Shown: positions 61,048 to 64,000 of the stretch, piece by piece
Layout of the letters: each line of letters starts with the position of its first letter
How positions within the stretch are numbered: position 1 is the stretch's first letter
Origin: Mortierella sp. BCC40632
Taxonomy: Eukaryota > Mortierellomycota > Mortierellomycetes > Mortierellales > Mortierellaceae
Direction of reading: 5' to 3'
DNA: 64,000 nucleotides
Assembly (NCBI GenBank): GCA_011634665.1
Contig: WAEK01000001.1
Span: 3,496,501-3,560,500 of the forward strand
The notes under the pieces: model-generated
What the model saw: only the letters and a program-made list of their open reading frames with translations
The model's database searches: none
Told to the model about the DNA's origin: nothing
Program-made: the position numbers and the translations under genes

Positions 61048-62549
61048 AAAGAGGAGGGGAGAGAGAAGCACCAAAAAGTATGATGTTGTTTTGCTTTCTC
61101 CCCCACCAATCGTAACAAAAGGGTTCTTCCTCCCCCCTTTCCCCCTGTGCGATCTTCCGTACCTGATCAGATAGTCCATACTGGCTACCAGATAGACGCG
61201 ATCCGTCATCATGGTCATGACCGTGTACTTGATACGATGGCCTCGTGACTGTGCGTCGTACACAGTAAACATGTACGAGAGCACATATCCATTCACGCCG
61301 TCGCCAAAGAACACGGAGCCTTCGCGGCCACTGTAGGTTTCCGAGTTCAAGCTATATAAAAGAGATAGAGAAAGATGGAGAGAAAGAGAGAAAGAAATAA
61401 AGAGAGTAGGAGCGTCCTTTTAGAATCAAGTCCATGTGGAGAAGGAAGGAAGGAAGGGAGAAAAAAAAAATGGAGAAGGGGGTATGGAATCTCCATGAAC
61501 CCCATCCTTCGAATGTTCAGACAGAGAGAGAGAGTGAGAGAGAGAGTGAGAGAGTGACAGAAAACAAAAGTGAGAGCAAGGATCCTGAGATTTGCTTACG
61601 ATCGAATACACGCAATGCGGATGGGTGCAAACAGACTCTGGTCCACAGGAACTGGCTGACTAATGTACGAAATCTCACTGTTGGCTGGATCCACTGAATG
61701 CAGTGACCTCTCTCCAGAAGGAATGCTGAACTGACATTCACATGGCGCAGAACTCGTCGTACCAGAACCAGCGCCACCACCACCACCACCACTACCAACA
61801 CCGCCGCCGCTCACACTACCACCACCGCCACCATTCCCACTCATGCCATTGCTCGACGATGCTACCATGCTCAGAGGTCGACCGCTGATCGGGCTATGAC
61901 CACTGTTGCCATTGACACCACTACCACTACCACTACTACTGCCTCCAGAAGGAGGTGGCTGGTGGGTGGATCGCCGGGACTTTTTGGTTTCTATTGGAGG
62001 TCCAGACGAAGGATGGCCAGCTGCAGCAATCGTCGCTGCTGCCGCTGCTGCTGTTGCTGATACTGCAGACGAAGAAAGGGTTGAATGGGAATCGGTCGCC
62101 GATTCATGATTGGCTGACGTAGAAGACAGGGTCGAGGTAGAGTTGGAAGCCGCTGTTGTAGAATTGGAAGAAGAGGAGTACGTTGTATTGGTAGTCGTGG
62201 TAGTCGTGGTCGTAGTCGTAGCAGAAGTAGTGGTGGTGGCGGTGGCGGTGGCGGTGGCGGCAAGGAGAGTATCATCAGTGCGTAGTCGGGAAGGGTGGGT
62301 ATTGGTGTCCGTTCTGACGTGTGGACTGGACTGAGAAGGACGTGATGGGTGGCCCGAGCTGGAGACAGAGGAGGAGGAGACAGCTGAAGAAGCTGTGGCT
62401 ATTGAGGTGGAGGTGGAGGTAGAGGAGGAGGAAGAAGAGGAGGTAGTGGGGAAACAAAGGGTTGATGCCGGACGGCGGTGCTGGGTGGTGAGGATCGTGA
62501 CTGGTCCATGGGATTGACACCAGACAGCTAAAGCAATGAGTGCATTCAT
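58555..62549 (-). CDS. FLCN: Folliculin / Lst7 homologue
   Basis: GTPase-activating protein for RagC/D-type (Gtr2) GTPases in TORC1 amino-acid signalling, acting at the vacuole/lysosome. Seven exons: 62549-61600, 61351-61163, 60965-60832, 60592-60450, 60301-60074, 59880-59165, 59011-58555; 938 residues (human 579). The longin domain starts MNALIALAVWCQSHGPVTIL, is interrupted by a Ser/Thr/Gly-rich insertion (about 24-268), and resumes CECQFS, IRIACIRS, SGREGSVFFGDG, then Arg353 in the QSRGHRIKY segment, which aligns with the arginine finger of human folliculin (Arg164), and TVMTMMTDRVYL. The DENN part follows: VLGRQKFNRLLWNSLVGNQVI, CNILGLD, KFLISMNVDRRDLKILRFF. The C terminus is Ala/Thr-rich. 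All introns are GT-AG. The leader is CT-rich in sense. Confidence 0.93.
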
Positions 62550-63855
62550 TCGTCAGCCCGAGGAGATGCGGCCAACAGAGGGCCGTATAGATGCGGATTG
62601 CACTCGGGGAAGAGGGGGGAGGGGGAAAGGTAAGAGGAGAAGGCGGAGGAGAAAGAGGAAAGAAAGAAAGAAAGGAAGGAAGAAAGAGAGAGAACGGAAT
62701 GGAAAGCTGTCTCTGGCGTCAGGTGGCGCGATGGCTGGGAGAAGTGCAAAGGGAAGAAAGGGGGTGGGGGTGGTAGACACCCGGATAAACCACGACCGAG
62801 GAAACAGAATGGAGAGGCAGTGGATGGCAGGATGCAGGTGGCAAGGAGCGGGATCCAGCACAGAGAAAGAGGGAAGGAGGGAGGAAGGAGGGGGATGCAA
62901 AAGAAGCGATGGCGGGCGATTGCGGGATCCGGCGATGCAGGATGGCGATTACGGATATGGAGGGAAGGATGGGGAAAGAAAAAAATGGATATGATGCCTG
63001 GACGATTTGGATGGCAGATGGGATATCAACACAGCGTTAAAAGAGTAAGAGAGGAGGGCAAAAGAGAGAAAGAGAGAGAGAGAGAGAGAAGATAGAGAGA
63101 AGCAAGAGTGGGGAATGATAAAATAAAAAGCGAGACCGATCTATGCGCGAGGACATCAAAAGGGCGGATGGGAGAGGAGGAGAAAGAGAAAGAAAGAGAG
63201 AGAGAGAGAGACGAACAAACCAAAAACGGACAGCATCAACACGCTGCGCCGACGCCGAAAGAAAAAAAAAAAAAAAGGGGTTTGATCGTCTTTGATTGAC
63301 AGGGGCAGCCATTGAGAGAGGGATCAGGATCCTGACCAGAAGCAAGAGAAAGTGAAAAAGGGCAAAGGAGAAAAGTGCTCGCGAGGATGGCACCAGGTGA
63401 GAAAGCAGTGCCTCCATCTTTTTTTCCCTTTTTTTCTTTCTTTCTTTCTTTCTGTCTTTCTCTTTCAAGCACCGCAATCTGTCAACAATCATCCTCAAAC
63501 CATTGAGGAGATGATTTTTTTTTTTCTCTCATCAGCTAAGTTTGGCTGCGTGGTCGGCTGTGGTCGCCTTGGGGAAAAAAGCTCGGCTTGCTGGATGGGA
63601 TGCTGCACCACGCGCCAAAAGGGCCATGGCCTTGGACCTCGCATGGACTCGGCTCTGCCCCTCTCGGAACGAAATATCATGAAACCATTGGCTCTCATCC
63701 GCCCGACCATCCGTCGAGGGGTGAATATACACTGAGGAGTTGTTGCGTATCAAGTCCATGGTGTGTAAACTCAGAGCAGGGCGGGTACTCGCATGGCCAT
63801 ATGCCCAAACATGGAGGATCTCCACAGGGCCCGACAACATGGTACGGAACAACAG

Positions 63856-63888
<33 letters not shown>

Positions 63889-64000
63889 CATGGCAGACAC
63901 ATGTTGCCCGCATGCATGGCGTGGTGTGCCGTCAAGCAGAGCACTCAAGCGATGCAAACGTGGCATCGCATGGCAGCACTGGGCATTAGATAGCTGTAGC
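62550..64000. promoter_or_regulatory. Folliculin upstream region
   Basis: From 62,550 to about 63,230 strongly purine-rich on the plus strand, so a pyrimidine-rich leader for folliculin. GA runs near 63071-63090, 63195-63212 and 63860-63888. Open frames here (62536-62994 +, 63037-63498 -, 63588-63989 +) lack recognisable domains. Confidence 0.5.

Noticed and set aside
62536..63989. Open frames upstream of folliculin
   Set aside because: Purine-rich leader sequence read as K/R/E/G; no domain, and overlapping frames on both strands.

Overview
The window is a eukaryotic, almost certainly fungal, nuclear contig. It holds intron-rich single-copy housekeeping genes, a Zn(II)2Cys6 regulator, KAR5, SEC1, MOB1 and RGD2-type genes, two nuclear tRNA genes, and very abundant (GA)n/(CT)n and poly(A)/poly(T) tracts. 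The intron density (63 introns in 14 genes), the long CT-rich leaders and the retention of folliculin suggest an early-diverging filamentous fungus, perhaps Mucoromycota/Mortierellomycota. That placement is inference from general impression; no marker here is decisive.

Layout. 1-996: 3' part of ribosomal protein L3 (+), convergent with CSN7 (1611-3022, -). CSN7 diverges from a cytochrome P450 (4100-6555, +). 6.6-13.3 kb holds tRNA-Arg(ACG), a 355-bp inverted-repeat element (MITE-like) and low-complexity DNA. 13.3-15.5 kb: a LaeA/UMTA-like methyltransferase (+) with a predicted myristoylation site. 15.5-20.7 kb: no gene seen. 20.7-25.6 kb: an F-BAR/DEP/RhoGAP protein (-). 27.2-29.0 kb: a saccharopine-dehydrogenase-like oxidoreductase (-). 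30.2-34.6 kb: a Zn2Cys6 transcription factor (-) with a 2.7-kb intron, divergent from MOB1 (36.6-38.2 kb, +). 38.9 kb: tRNA-Lys(TTT). 40.0-43.4 kb: SEC1 (-). 44.0-45.5 kb: an atypical hexokinase-family kinase (-). 47.4-48.9 kb: a BTB protein (-), divergent from KAR5 (49.3-52.5 kb, +). 52.9-54.8 kb: the glycine-cleavage T protein (-). 55.6-57.7 kb: SEH1 (-). 58.6-62.5 kb: folliculin/LST7 (-).

There is no operon-like logic; most neighbours are functionally unrelated. Two local themes stand out. Polarity and secretion genes (F-BAR RhoGAP, MOB1, SEC1) lie within 25 kb of each other. SEH1 and folliculin, both parts of amino-acid signalling to TORC1, are immediate same-strand neighbours.

Exon models were built by hand from GT-AG (three times GC-AG) sites, reading-frame phase and family conservation. 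Every model gives an uninterrupted frame, but none has transcript support. The least certain are the second and last introns of KAR5. I found no clearly new multi-gene system. The most notable items are the KAR5 homologue, a RhoGAP domain without an arginine finger at the usual place, a hexokinase with broken signature residues, and a zinc-cluster gene split by a 2.7-kb intron carrying complementary GA/CT tracts.
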